Virus record (IMG/VR): IMGVR_UViG_3300008050_000180
Coordinates: 1 to 31,319 of that record
Length of the DNA: 31,319 nt
Origin: a virus
Strand: one strand, 5' to 3'
Position numbers and translations under genes: made by a program. Every line of letters begins with the position of its first letter. Position 1 is the first letter of the stretch. Shown piece after piece: positions 7,023 through 16,431 of the stretch. Under the pieces are notes generated by a model, which did no database searches, was not told where the DNA came from, and saw only the letters and a list, made by a program, of their open reading frames with translations.

Positions 7023-7976
7023 ATGGTGATGAACTACTGGCAACAACCTAACCCAAATCTCGCACAAGTGAACGAAGCAACATTGATGGCTCTTTCGCAG
7101 CAAGGAAACCCCGGTTTTACACATGCGATGTTATTGGAACAAGCGGCTGCACAGCAGCAAATGCAGAGAATGGCAACAGAGAAGAACTTAGAAGTTCCCA
7201 AAGTAAACTTCTATCCATCGCGCCATCCTAATCCAATAAAAGCAAGAAAATCTGATATCAAACAAGCATACAAGTTATTGAAACCCTCAAAGCGTTCGCT
7301 TCTTGACCCGCGAAGATGGGGGTGGAGTAATTATAGATACAACAAAGATACGGCAGTTTGCTGCGTTGATGGTTGTAATGTTATGGAACTAATTCAATAC
7401 GACAACCTATACGCGCGCATAACCGACGAAGATAGTGGTAAGACTCTATGGGATTTGTATTGGAAGAATCCAGTTACTGGCGAACCAGAAGCATTCATCG
7501 CTCGTGAAGGAGTAACAAGTGGTAGAAAACTAAGAGCAACATATTGTCCTGAGCATCTCCATCTCTATCATCTCCTTTGTAAGTGGGAGGAAGAGGAAGA
7601 TAGAGAAAATGAGATGCGACCAAGTAGGTTTCGTGATAAAATCAAGAGGGGAGTGAGTATTGTTACGGTGCCCGTCACTGCCGTAACAGGGGGCCAAACT
7701 GGGCCAACCCATCCTCTAATCACAAAATACGAGCCGTTCTTCGCTGAAGTTTCTGCAGATGCGAGGAAAACTAATGGTATCACAATGCAGCATTATTCTA
7801 ATCCTGTGACTAATGAAAACGACATAACGACCATAACATTCGACATGAGAATGTTTCAACAGGAACTTATCGAAATGTCTCGGCCTACACAGGCATTCCA
7901 AGATGTTCTCAACCAACAGGCTCAAGTCATACAGCCTACTCCATTACCACCAGAGATAGCGCAGGGGGCTCAATAA
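7023..7976 (+). CDS. Unknown protein with Cys/His cluster, likely virion-associated
   Basis: This 317-residue protein is preceded by ggagtgata. The N-terminal 60 residues are Q/A/N-rich. IKQAYKLLKPSKRS (residues about 79-92) resembles the LLK sites of other proteins here. A Cys/His region (CCVDGCN near residue 117; YCPEHLHLYHLLCKW near 176) may bind zinc. The C-terminal third is rich in T, Q and P. It overlaps the next gene by one base. I do not recognise the family. Confidence 0.7.
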   Translation: MVMNYWQQPNPNLAQVNEATLMALSQQGNPGFTHAMLLEQAAAQQQMQRMATEKNLEVPKVNFYPSRHPNPIKARKSDIKQAYKLLKPSKRSLLDPRRWGWSNYRYNKDTAVCCVDGCNVMELIQYDNLYARITDEDSGKTLWDLYWKNPVTGEPEAFIAREGVTSGRKLRATYCPEHLHLYHLLCKWEEEEDRENEMRPSRFRDKIKRGVSIVTVPVTAVTGGQTGPTHPLITKYEPFFAEVSADARKTNGITMQHYSNPVTNENDITTITFDMRMFQQELIEMSRPTQAFQDVLNQQAQVIQPTPLPPEIAQGAQ

Positions 7977-8641
7977 TGACATTCGGACAACCACCAGTAA
8001 GTAGTGGACTGAGCCTCAATTTGAGTCAATCTGGCGCGCCGATGACTAACGGTTACGCGGCCTCTGCTGCTGCACCAGCCTATTCCGGCTATGCTGCACC
8101 TAACCAAGGTTGGTATGGGAGCCAACAACCCAGCGCAGGACAAGCATTGTTTGCAGGCCTTACAGGGCAAGACCCTTACAATCAACAAGCAATTATGCCG
8201 CCCAGTGAGACTGAGATTCTAATGACAATGTTGGACCAGCAGTATTCTGTTGAGAGGTTTCTTGCATCTCCTCTCTTTTCACAATTACTTGAGATAATCA
8301 GCGCCATAACCACTTTCTCTGTTCTAAACGTTCTGAAAGGGGCATCTTACACTTTTGATGAGGATGCTGGTGTATTCTCTTTCAATACCACTACGTTACC
8401 TCAAGAACTTCAAACAATGAGTGCTGAAAACGTCTTGGCTCAAGTCACTGCATTAAATGCGCAACTTGGACAAATTATTGGACAAGCAGACCAAATCAAA
8501 ATGCAAACTATGCAGAATGCTGGTAATAGTATACTCCAAGCACAACTTGCTAACGCTATGGCAAATCCCGGCATGATGACGGGTGCCGCAGAAGCAGGAG
8601 GTTCCTTCTTGAGGAACTTCATTACTGGAGGTAGAGTCTGA
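7976..8641 (+). CDS. Low-complexity Ala/Gly/Gln protein, likely virion component
   Basis: The 221 residues begin with a G/S/A/P/Y/Q-rich stretch (to about residue 70). A helical hydrophobic section follows (ERFLASPLFSQLLEIISAIT, TFSVLNVLKGASYTF), then a Q/N/A-rich amphipathic helix (LAQVTALNAQLGQIIGQADQ) and GAAEAGGSFLRNFITGG. No enzyme motif is visible. The mix is typical of phage/virus structural or injected proteins. It overlaps both neighbours by one base. Confidence 0.65.
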   Translation: MTFGQPPVSSGLSLNLSQSGAPMTNGYAASAAAPAYSGYAAPNQGWYGSQQPSAGQALFAGLTGQDPYNQQAIMPPSETEILMTMLDQQYSVERFLASPLFSQLLEIISAITTFSVLNVLKGASYTFDEDAGVFSFNTTTLPQELQTMSAENVLAQVTALNAQLGQIIGQADQIKMQTMQNAGNSILQAQLANAMANPGMMTGAAEAGGSFLRNFITGGRV

Positions 8642-8895
8642 TGATGAGAAGAGGGTCAAATTTCATGCCAAAGCAAATTGCCGACGTGACCATGCACATG
8701 CTTGCACCTAAGAGGCAAGTTGTCGTAGATATGGTGATGGTTCAACTCATCAGTGCTATCCTTATCTTTTTGGGAATTTTAACCTTCAAAAATACCGAAA
8801 TCACTCAAGTAGAGATGTCGATGTATATGCTTGGAGTTTTTATTTCCTTTGTTCTTCTCACTTCAATCTACCAGCGTATTACGCGCCCAGTCTAA
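8641..8895 (+). CDS. Small two-pass membrane protein
   Basis: The 84 residues contain two hydrophobic helices, VMVQLISAILIFLGILTF (about 31-48) and MYMLGVFISFVLLTSIY (about 60-76), separated by a short polar loop and flanked by basic residues. It is a holin-like shape, but many small viral membrane proteins look the same and no endolysin is nearby. It starts in the previous gene's stop. Confidence 0.65.
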   Translation: MMRRGSNFMPKQIADVTMHMLAPKRQVVVDMVMVQLISAILIFLGILTFKNTEITQVEMSMYMLGVFISFVLLTSIYQRITRPV

Positions 8896-8931
8896 GCAAT
8901 GCTGATTAAGCACATAGTATTCCGCTTATGT

Positions 8932-9615
8932 ATGGTTGAGCGTAAGCCAGTCGTAAAGAGGTCGTGTGCCTTTTGTCAAATCGAGGAGAGGGAGGTGCTC
9001 GAAGAGACTCTTACGAATGGCGAAATGTCATGTTCGCAGTTGGATAAGGACATGGGTTGGAGAGCCAATACTGCAGACCGGCATTTTCGTAATCATATGG
9101 GTCAATATCACATGGCTGCAAACCCGTCTTGTATTATTTGCTCAAGTGAGAGTAGAAGTAAATATGAGGAGCGTTTCTTCTCTGATGGAGCAGAATCAGA
9201 CGCAATAGCAGAAGAGTTAGGAATCAAGGAGAGCACTGTATATCATCATATGAAGCATCACTTTCAGCCATTGGTTCAACGCTCGGCGGCGACTGAAGTC
9301 GCAATTACCGTTGGAAATGAGATTACTGTTCTTCGAGGGAACGTCGAGAGACTAAACTCGAAACTTACAGAACTCATGGATGAAGGGGATGTGCACGAGG
9401 ATGGATTTGTGAGAAAAGCCGTATCTCTCCATAAGGAAGTTCGTGAGTCTATCAAAGATTTAACCAAAGTGCAAGACCAATGGGGCACTATGGGTGACGG
9501 CACGCAAGTTAATCAAACCATTAACATTCTACAAGTTGAACTGGCAAAGGAGAGTCCAGAGAGTTGGAAACGTATCAAGACAAAACTCCAAAGTGAAACA
9601 GGTGAGATATCGTGA
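8932..9615 (+). CDS. Tandem zinc/helix-turn-helix protein, candidate small terminase subunit
   Basis: I chose ATG 8932 (MVERKPVVKR); the frame is open from 8899. There are two copies of one module. Each has a C-x2-C pair, then a helix-turn-helix, then a His cluster. Copy 1 has CAFC (12-15), a helical section ending ANTADRHF, and H51/H55. Copy 2 has CIIC (67-70), DAIAEELGIKESTVYHH and H109/H110. The second is a classic HTH signature. After residue 125 comes a long coiled coil (ITVLRGNVERLNSKLTEL), then a polar tail. DNA-binding HTH plus an oligomerising coiled coil is the usual plan of small terminase subunits. The zinc additions are unusual. A transcription regulator is the alternative. It lies upstream of the large terminase, but five genes away. 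Confidence 0.6.
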   Translation: MVERKPVVKRSCAFCQIEEREVLEETLTNGEMSCSQLDKDMGWRANTADRHFRNHMGQYHMAANPSCIICSSESRSKYEERFFSDGAESDAIAEELGIKESTVYHHMKHHFQPLVQRSAATEVAITVGNEITVLRGNVERLNSKLTELMDEGDVHEDGFVRKAVSLHKEVRESIKDLTKVQDQWGTMGDGTQVNQTINILQVELAKESPESWKRIKTKLQSETGEIS

Positions 9616-10034
9616 TACCTATTTCGGACCTTATGCAAGTAAATCATCCGGGGTATCGGGTTTTCTGTATGGGTCATAATATGCGTGAAGTGCACTATCC
9701 TGTATTCTTGGATTATTGCGTAAACGTATGTGAGAGATTCAGGTTTTATGCCCATCAACATAATGGTTCGATAATAGTCGAAAATAGCATTATGCAAGTC
9801 ATAGAGTGTCTCAAGAATATAGATGAGACAGACGAGCCGGAAGAAGTGTTTCCACTTAGAGAGCAGATTCGTAACTCATGCTATGAGTTCAAGATGCATT
9901 GCGATGAAATGGGGAGTAAGTTTACTCGACCAGATGCCATTACAGAGTTCTACGATAGAATCGCAGATTTGGTTATAGATGTAACATTCACATATGCGGG
10001 CGTAGAAAACCTCTATGAAAACAAGGAGGCATAA
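9612..10034 (+). CDS. Hypothetical helical protein
   Basis: This 140-residue protein has GTG 9612 overlapping the previous stop (cGTGA); ATG 9633 (MQVNHPGY) is the alternative start. It is Cys/His/aromatic-rich (YPVFLDYCVNVCERFRFYAH), acidic in the middle (NIDETDEPEE) and helical. No recognised domain. It ends one base before the strong ribosome site of the next gene. Confidence 0.6.
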   Translation: MIPISDLMQVNHPGYRVFCMGHNMREVHYPVFLDYCVNVCERFRFYAHQHNGSIIVENSIMQVIECLKNIDETDEPEEVFPLREQIRNSCYEFKMHCDEMGSKFTRPDAITEFYDRIADLVIDVTFTYAGVENLYENKEA

Positions 10035-10035
10035 T

Positions 10036-11904
10036 ATGGGCAAGATTCTGATTCGTAAAGCACAGGGAACCATGGGAATGGGAACTGGGTCAGACTTGCG
10101 GATATACAATCCGAGAAGTGAATCTTCGACGATGTTTCGTCACAATCATGAAGATGAGGATAGTGTACACTCCCCAGAAGATGGGAAATATCGTGATGAG
10201 AGAACAGCCAAGAAGAAAAAAGAGCGAGAGGATAGGGCCGCCGAATTGAAAAATATCAAACACATTCCTATCAAAACCACTGATTTACATGAAGATGAGG
10301 ACGTGGATGAGGATTTAGAACCGACCAAGTTTGACAGGGAACTCGAACCTTCTCTCATGACTGGAACTCATGGGAACTTCGGCGCCATGACAAGTATGGC
10401 AAATCAAGCGAAAGGGCCGGGTTTTGCTGGAGGCCATGCTTTTGCTATGGGTGAACCAATGGAAATCGCTTTCCAGTTGTTGAAGAGGCAAACGACTTTG
10501 CCCGGTTACGACAGGAAACGTGTAGAGGAAATGGTATCTCCAGAGAATAGTAATATCTGGATTGCTGCTAAACCGGGAAATGAGGAAATCTCATCTGAGC
10601 AGTCCAGCAACCTATCAGATGCAATGCTTCGAGAACTTGCTACACTAAATCGTAATCACGGACCCTTCTCCATAACAAGTGCAACGGGAAATAGTGGCGA
10701 ATGGGGTACGGAACCATCATTTATGCTGACTGGGGTATCTGAAAAGACTCTTCCTCATATTCACGAATTAGCAGATAGATTCGGCCAACAAAGTATAGCG
10801 ATATCTAATGCAAATAGTGAAGCAGCAAGATTTGAAACTCCTCAAGGAAATGTAACTGATGAGTTTACAAGTATGGATTTTAACCCAAATGCAGAGTATT
10901 CCACAGACTTTCCTACCGGTCAAAGATTAGAGTTTAAGAAGAGCGTCATAGTTCTCAAGAGAGATGAGAGAGTGGGATTTGTTGGTAAGAAGCCAAAGAG
11001 AGCAACGGGTGCTAAAGCAAGGAAAGATTACAAGGAGAGAAGTCGTCATTGGCGACCTTCGACTGGCGAGTTCAAACGGCCACCCGGCGGTATGACTCCC
11101 AGTAGTGCTACTGGAAGAAGGGCAAAGTCACGGATGCGAGGTATCAAGAGTGGTAAGAAGACCGGATTGAGTAGGGCTCATCTTGCTGTTGAGATGTCAC
11201 ACCGTGGTGTGAAGACTAAGCAACCTAAATCGAAAGACCCAAGGGCGTATAGGCAATATATGGGACAGCAAGAAGCGAGAAAGCGACTTGGTAATGTCAG
11301 AACAGTGCACGCCACGCCTGCGAGATTCGGAGCACGTTCCTATCGAGCCGGTCCGACTGGTGCCGGAATGTTGCAGAGTCAGTTGCCGGGACAGGCTGCA
11401 GCCGCAAGACAATCAGCCATGAGACGGATAAGGCCACCTCGAATCCCATCAGTAAGAATGCCATCGGTTCCTAACATTCCCGGCGGTGCTCCACCGAGCC
11501 CTCCAATGAGTGTAATGGGACAAGGTGGCGGGCAAATAGGAGTGGGGATGCCCAAACTACCGACTGCGACAGTGCAGGGGGCAGGTCCGGGAATGGTAAT
11601 GACTGGCAAAGTGGGAGTAGGTAGTGATTTGCAGAAGCGGGGACTATCATACTACGACATGGCCGAACTTCGCCAACTCGTCAATGATGCTCGAAGAGCG
11701 ATGAAGCGGAAGGAGACTAAGAAAAAGGGGAAGGGAGACAGAGACACAAGTGGCGGTGGCTCTAATTTACCAAAACATCCAGAGAATGGGCCTAAACAAA
11801 CAACTCGACCCGAAGGTGCTACCGAAGATGCGAATAATGAACCAAGAACATTCGGCTTAGACCCCATAGGCCACTTAGTAGGACGTGGAGGTAGAACTCC
11901 ATGA
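10036..11904 (+). CDS. Multidomain virion-type protein: tag plus DUF3293-like domain, basic linker
   Basis: ATG 10036 has AAGGAGG eight bases upstream, which favours it over the frame opening at 10015. The 622 residues start MGKILIRKAQG. An acidic/basic disordered section follows, then the tag MGEPMEIAFQLLKR (residues about 138-151). Immediately after comes a domain with NIWIAAKPGNEE, ELATLNRNHGPFSIT, GTEPSFMLTGV and ADRFGQQSIAI. The E-P-S-F-x-x-x-G and R-F-G-Q-x-A/S patterns match DUF3293. Next is SVIVLKRDERVG, then a Lys/Arg-rich region, a P/G/M-rich linker (GQIGVGMPK, GKVGVGSDLQKRG) and a Lys-rich tail. It looks like a structural carrier with an embedded cargo domain. Confidence 0.7.
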   Translation: MGKILIRKAQGTMGMGTGSDLRIYNPRSESSTMFRHNHEDEDSVHSPEDGKYRDERTAKKKKEREDRAAELKNIKHIPIKTTDLHEDEDVDEDLEPTKFDRELEPSLMTGTHGNFGAMTSMANQAKGPGFAGGHAFAMGEPMEIAFQLLKRQTTLPGYDRKRVEEMVSPENSNIWIAAKPGNEEISSEQSSNLSDAMLRELATLNRNHGPFSITSATGNSGEWGTEPSFMLTGVSEKTLPHIHELADRFGQQSIAISNANSEAARFETPQGNVTDEFTSMDFNPNAEYSTDFPTGQRLEFKKSVIVLKRDERVGFVGKKPKRATGAKARKDYKERSRHWRPSTGEFKRPPGGMTPSSATGRRAKSRMRGIKSGKKTGLSRAHLAVEMSHRGVKTKQPKSKDPRAYRQYMGQQEARKRLGNVRTVHATPARFGARSYRAGPTGAGMLQSQLPGQAAAARQSAMRRIRPPRIPSVRMPSVPNIPGGAPPSPPMSVMGQGGGQIGVGMPKLPTATVQGAGPGMVMTGKVGVGSDLQKRGLSYYDMAELRQLVNDARRAMKRKETKKKGKGDRDTSGGGSNLPKHPENGPKQTTRPEGATEDANNEPRTFGLDPIGHLVGRGGRTP

Positions 11905-14285
11905 TTTACTCATCTCCTCAACTTCTCAAGGCTCTCCTCATTAGGAAGGGCGATGGTAACTATCTACTCTATGGTGGGCAACTTCAAGTTCAAAGATATC
12001 CGCCACCAGAGGCTCATTTTGAAGACCCGGCTAAACCAGATATTCCGGCTTTTGCTCACACTGGTGGTCATGGGGAGAATGATACCGGTCACCCCGGTGT
12101 GGGCCACGTGATAAACGGCACATGGGTGAAGGGAGAACATGGTGAAATGGTCTGGCGCGATGACTCTGCTAATGAATATCTACATGGTATTGATGGCTTA
12201 ATCAGGGCTGTTGGAAGTGAGTTTGCTAAGAGAGGCATAGAAGCCAATCCAAAGGACGTAATTCAACGAGCCATTGACAGACACAATATGGGAAGAGCAG
12301 AGAATGACCAAGTTCCTCATATTGATAGCAATGAGTGGAAAAAACTCCACATGTCTCATTTGAATGAAGGCGGACCTGTTAGAGGTAAAGATGGTCAATT
12401 TATCACTACTATCTCGAACGGTCTTAAGCACGCCAAAGACCATTGGCTTGGGAGATTTATGGAATCATACCATATCCCTATGAACAAAGAACTTGGAGCG
12501 GAAATGGCCGCAGTAGGCCATGAAAATCCCAATAGACACAGTTGGATTCGGGAACCTTACGTTAAGCCACATAGGTTGTCTTTTGCAGTCAATCCCGATG
12601 GAGAATTACAACCTGCTGGTGGGTCAGCCGATAATCTCAAAGGAAGAACAACGCTCCCTCAAAGAGATGTTCAAAGACTCTTAGAAAGTGGATTGATGAG
12701 TGGTACACCAGAGTTCCAAAACATATCGGCTTGGGGACTCGGCGGAATGAAGGCGCCAACCTATTATCTCAGACAACCATATGGCAACCAAAATCCAGTG
12801 AATATAAATCCACAAACTAAGGCAAGTTTCATGCATGAAATGATGCAAGCAATGGGAGGTAGCCCAGAGTCACTCGCCAACAACACCATAGTGAATAGTG
12901 CTGGAGCAAAGGAGTTCATCAGTAAATTACCAAACAATTTTTCGATACCAGTCGAAGGAAGGAATCGGTCATTGAAGGCTCTTCTAATGTCTGGTTCAGC
13001 AGGTTGGGAGAAGGTATACGGCTCTCTATCAAACGTAGTAGCATTCCAAGGTATGTTTGGTGAAAACAAGAGAGGAAGACGAGATGCAAATGGAAAGTTG
13101 CAGGGAAGCACAATCGGAAAGAAGAATCTACTCTACGGTGAGAGATATGGAGATATGGCAGAAGAGGGACAAGGAATCGACAAGTTTCTCGGACACTCAG
13201 CCAGAATAGGCAATCAGCATATATACAGAACCGAGGGTGGTCGAGGTCTCGGCACACACACTCGTGCAAAAGACCATTACAGTCATATTCTTCTTGCTGC
13301 TGCACATGGCATCGCGCACCATGAGGATGAATTATCACCAGAAGCACTGGCTCTCAATAATATCAAACTGATTGATAATGAACAGGAAAGGGCACAGATA
13401 CCAAGATTAAGAAAGGTCATGGAGGTGCTCGGTAATACGATAATGATTGCCAGAGGAATCGAACCTATGAAAATACCCGACCAAGAAACATTGCGGAATA
13501 TGCAGGCGTTTACAGGTCACGACCTCAGAGGAGGAACTCACGAAGACCCGGCAATGCTCGGCATTCCAGACCACGTAAGATTAGTAGGAACAACTGCTCT
13601 TCCAATAGATACAGAACCTCACATTACGGGACTTGGCACCCCATCATCACCTCACCAATCAGTAGACGGAGCGCCCGTTAGACCCGGTGCTGCTGAAATG
13701 ATTCAAGGAGGAGGTCAATCGGCTGCAACTGGGCCTCCTCCACCTAATCCATTCAATATCCCCGGTGCCACTGTTACTCGAACACCGGCAGACCCTTCAA
13801 TTGCGGGAACTCGATTTCCGGTAGACCCAACTACACCGGGTTTAGACCCACTGCAACAAGTTAGAGCAAGGGTAGGTAATGCTCCTATGGAGAAAGTGAG
13901 AGATTTTATGGCACGACGAGAAATGCCAGTTACGCCACAAAGAGTGCAGCAGTTTCAGCAGTCTTATGGCGACCCATATCAAACGCAGTTATTTGACCCC
14001 AATCAACCATGGATGCAGAAGTCGGATAATCTGGTCAATGTGGTAGAGACGATACAGATAGACGATGCTATGAGCGATATGGCAATAATGAAGCATGTCC
14101 CTACGAGAAAATTAGACAAGAGGTCGATAACAGATATCTTACTTATTGCTAAGAGAATGGATATTTCACCAGTAGATGTTCGCACGATACTCAATACCAA
14201 AGGCGATTGGGAGCGTATTACCAAGACCTATGGCTATGATGAGGATGCCATTAAGGTAGTCAAGGTTTCATTTGGAGGGATTTGA
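11901..14285 (+). CDS. Large unknown virion-type protein
   Basis: This 794-residue protein overlaps its neighbours at both ends. It starts with SSPQLLKALLIRKGDGNYLL, which contains two candidate LLK/IRK sites near residues 9-16. Then come Gly/His-rich segments (HTGGHGENDTGHPGVGHV) and a long mixed alpha/beta body with a His-rich stretch (KDHYSHILLAAAHGIAHHED). A Pro/Gly/Thr linker follows (about 600-690), then a helical C-terminus (ITDILLIAKRMDISPVDVR). No enzyme motif is recognised. Its size and position between the DUF3293-like protein and the terminase suggest a minor head/tail or injected protein. Confidence 0.65.
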   Translation: MIYSSPQLLKALLIRKGDGNYLLYGGQLQVQRYPPPEAHFEDPAKPDIPAFAHTGGHGENDTGHPGVGHVINGTWVKGEHGEMVWRDDSANEYLHGIDGLIRAVGSEFAKRGIEANPKDVIQRAIDRHNMGRAENDQVPHIDSNEWKKLHMSHLNEGGPVRGKDGQFITTISNGLKHAKDHWLGRFMESYHIPMNKELGAEMAAVGHENPNRHSWIREPYVKPHRLSFAVNPDGELQPAGGSADNLKGRTTLPQRDVQRLLESGLMSGTPEFQNISAWGLGGMKAPTYYLRQPYGNQNPVNINPQTKASFMHEMMQAMGGSPESLANNTIVNSAGAKEFISKLPNNFSIPVEGRNRSLKALLMSGSAGWEKVYGSLSNVVAFQGMFGENKRGRRDANGKLQGSTIGKKNLLYGERYGDMAEEGQGIDKFLGHSARIGNQHIYRTEGGRGLGTHTRAKDHYSHILLAAAHGIAHHEDELSPEALALNNIKLIDNEQERAQIPRLRKVMEVLGNTIMIARGIEPMKIPDQETLRNMQAFTGHDLRGGTHEDPAMLGIPDHVRLVGTTALPIDTEPHITGLGTPSSPHQSVDGAPVRPGAAEMIQGGGQSAATGPPPPNPFNIPGATVTRTPADPSIAGTRFPVDPTTPGLDPLQQVRARVGNAPMEKVRDFMARREMPVTPQRVQQFQQSYGDPYQTQLFDPNQPWMQKSDNLVNVVETIQIDDAMSDMAIMKHVPTRKLDKRSITDILLIAKRMDISPVDVRTILNTKGDWERITKTYGYDEDAIKVVKVSFGGI

Positions 14286-14893
14286 TGGGGAAAGTCATGG
14301 TCATTAGGAAAGAAGCAGGAACAGCGTCTGCTGTTGGTGGTGGCGGTGGCAGTGTAGGAGTCGGATTGGGCGGTGGTGGCCTGATGTTCATGTTGGGGCA
14401 AGGCAGAACGATGACGCCGGAACAATTGGCAGATGCCGGATTTGGAGAAATCGGAAGCGATAGACACAATAGAGCACTCCGTATGCAGCGAATAGGTCAT
14501 GCAGCAAGATATGGCGCCGCAGGATTAGGTGCATTCAATGCACTCTATAATCAGACTTCAAGCGGCCAGCCGGGAATTGGGGGAGCCATGGCAACCGGTG
14601 CGATGAGCGGATATGCTGGAACTGCTGGTGCAGAAGATATAGCAGCACGAATGGGACAGCGCTTTGGAAGAAAATTAGACGATAAAGTGTATCATGATGA
14701 TTTTGTTGAGGGGCCAGAGGTCGCATCTCCATCTCCAGAGCCACTGATGATTACAGAAGGTTATGCAGAGATGACCCCCGAAGAGGCATCGTGGCAATAT
14801 ATGCAAAACGTTCACGCTGGGGCAGCAGAAGATTTTCCTGAGACTGAGGAAGAGAGACTGAATAGAGATGCAAGGAGTTACGATTGGTCATGA
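14285..14893 (+). CDS. Glycine-rich small virion-type protein
   Basis: ATG 14285 overlaps the previous stop. The 202 residues begin MGKVMVIRKEAG, which closely parallels MGKILIRKAQG of the 10036 gene. A Gly/Val zipper-like segment follows (GGSVGVGLGGGGLMFMLG), then TPEQLADAGFGEIG and an Ala/Gly-rich helical stretch. The C-terminus is acidic. It may be a membrane-active or packing protein of the virion. It overlaps the terminase start (TCATGAG). Confidence 0.65.
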   Translation: MGKVMVIRKEAGTASAVGGGGGSVGVGLGGGGLMFMLGQGRTMTPEQLADAGFGEIGSDRHNRALRMQRIGHAARYGAAGLGAFNALYNQTSSGQPGIGGAMATGAMSGYAGTAGAEDIAARMGQRFGRKLDDKVYHDDFVEGPEVASPSPEPLMITEGYAEMTPEEASWQYMQNVHAGAAEDFPETEEERLNRDARSYDWS

Positions 14894-16368
14894 GTAATGA
14901 GCAGATGGACGCCTTCATCCTGAATATGGATAGAGAGATGTGCAAGAAGTCATTCAAGTATTTCTTCGTAGATATCCTTGGTTTCCTATACAATCACCAT
15001 CATGACGATTGGCGGAAGGGATTAGAAGAGTCACAATACTACTGCGTGAAAGCATCTCGTGACCACGGTAAATCCGTCTTCTTCATGTCGTATGCGCTAT
15101 GGCTTGCTGCATTCAATCCCGGCAAACACGTTATGGTTTTCTCTCACTCACTTGAGCAGACGCTTGAGCATATGAGATTTATTCGCAATCTGATAGAGGG
15201 AAATGACATCCTTAGACATTTGAAGCCAGAGGGCAAGCCTTGGGCGAAATCTTACTTCGAGTTTTCTAATGGTAGCCGTATGATGGCAAAGTCAGTTGGT
15301 GGAGCAACTCGTGGATTCCACCCCGATATTGTCGTTTGTGACGATATTCTCTGGGGAACGACTGCTTCTGAATTGGCTAAGACGGCCGATTGGTTCTACG
15401 GCGTTCTCCTTCCGGTTCTCCATCACACGAGTAAATTGATGATGGTTGGCACGCCATTTAGTTACAATGACTTGTATGCGGAATTAGAGCAGAAGGAGAC
15501 ATTTAGAGTAGAGACTTATCCTGCAATTGATGCTGAAGGAATTGCTCTTTGGCCTGAGCGTTGGGATTTAGAAGCCTTAGATTTGAGGCGCATGTCGATG
15601 CCAGCAATTCAGTTTACGCGAGAATATCTCTGTGAGCCTATTCACGATGTAGCAAGTATGTTCCCGATGCCTTTGTTGGAGCAAGCAAGAGACACTGATT
15701 TGGTTCTGATAGACAGGGCCGAAACTAATTACAACGAAGAAGGAGAGGCAGATGGTGTCTTCGGACAGCACTTCATAGGTCACGACCCTGCGATAGCATC
15801 TGATAAGAATGCTGATTTTACTGCGATGACTGTTATGCGTATCAAACCCGATGAGGAGAAGAAGGAGATAATCCACGTCGTTCACGAAAGAGGAATGTCC
15901 TCAGTAGCACAAAAGAGGATGATGGTGATGCTCAATAGTAAGTTTCAACCTGAACTTATCGAACTTGAGGGAAATAACTTCCAAAGAATGCTTGAGCAAG
16001 AGATGAGAGAACTTAGGGCGGATATGCCTATTCGAGTATTCATGACTACGCGCACGCGTAAGGAGAGTTTGTTCATGTCTCTCCTTCTTGCATTTGAGCA
16101 AGGACACATTAAAACTCCATATGGCGATGAGAGAAGTAAGAAATACACTCATGCTCTTGAGCAGGAACTCAATCGTTTCGGTATGCAGAAGAGTGGTAAG
16201 TTAGAGAGCGTAGGCGTGCACGATGACTTAGCGATGAGTATAGCACTCGCAAATTGGGCATCTAAGGAGTTTAAGGGAAGTGTAATGCTCTTGGATGATT
16301 ATATGCCCGGTTTCGATAGTTGGGTAAGTGGGGATGGCAATAATACAGGGAGTTGGATGATACCATGA
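14890..16368 (+). CDS. terL: Terminase large subunit (ATPase and nuclease)
   Basis: ATG 14890 overlaps the previous stop. The 492 residues contain the Walker A-like KASRDHGKSVFF (residues about 54-65) and Walker B DIVVCDDI (146-153), followed by the motif III-like MMVGTPFSYND. The C-terminal RNase H-type nuclease has IGHDPAIASDKNADF with acidic D299, ELIELEGNNF with E359, and GVHDDLAMS with D444/D445. It packages DNA into proheads at the portal vertex and cuts concatemers. Length and motif order are normal for tailed viruses. Confidence 0.95.
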   Translation: MSNEQMDAFILNMDREMCKKSFKYFFVDILGFLYNHHHDDWRKGLEESQYYCVKASRDHGKSVFFMSYALWLAAFNPGKHVMVFSHSLEQTLEHMRFIRNLIEGNDILRHLKPEGKPWAKSYFEFSNGSRMMAKSVGGATRGFHPDIVVCDDILWGTTASELAKTADWFYGVLLPVLHHTSKLMMVGTPFSYNDLYAELEQKETFRVETYPAIDAEGIALWPERWDLEALDLRRMSMPAIQFTREYLCEPIHDVASMFPMPLLEQARDTDLVLIDRAETNYNEEGEADGVFGQHFIGHDPAIASDKNADFTAMTVMRIKPDEEKKEIIHVVHERGMSSVAQKRMMVMLNSKFQPELIELEGNNFQRMLEQEMRELRADMPIRVFMTTRTRKESLFMSLLLAFEQGHIKTPYGDERSKKYTHALEQELNRFGMQKSGKLESVGVHDDLAMSIALANWASKEFKGSVMLLDDYMPGFDSWVSGDGNNTGSWMIP

Positions 16369-16431
16369 ATAAGATAAATACGACAGAAATAGACTCAAAG
16401 AATGTAAACACTACACTTTGGACGTGAGAGA

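Noticed and set aside
8641-8895. Holin
   Set aside because: Two membrane helices fit, but there is no lysis gene nearby and archaeal viruses often lack holins, so I only call a membrane protein.
12919-13347. 142-residue antisense frame
   Set aside because: It lies fully inside the 794-residue gene, with Cys/His/Leu-rich text typical of antisense translation and no start signal.
16365-16427. 20-codon frame MNKINTTEIDSK starting in the terminase stop
   Set aside because: It has an ATGA overlap but is very short, polar and without motif. It may be translated, but nothing supports a product.
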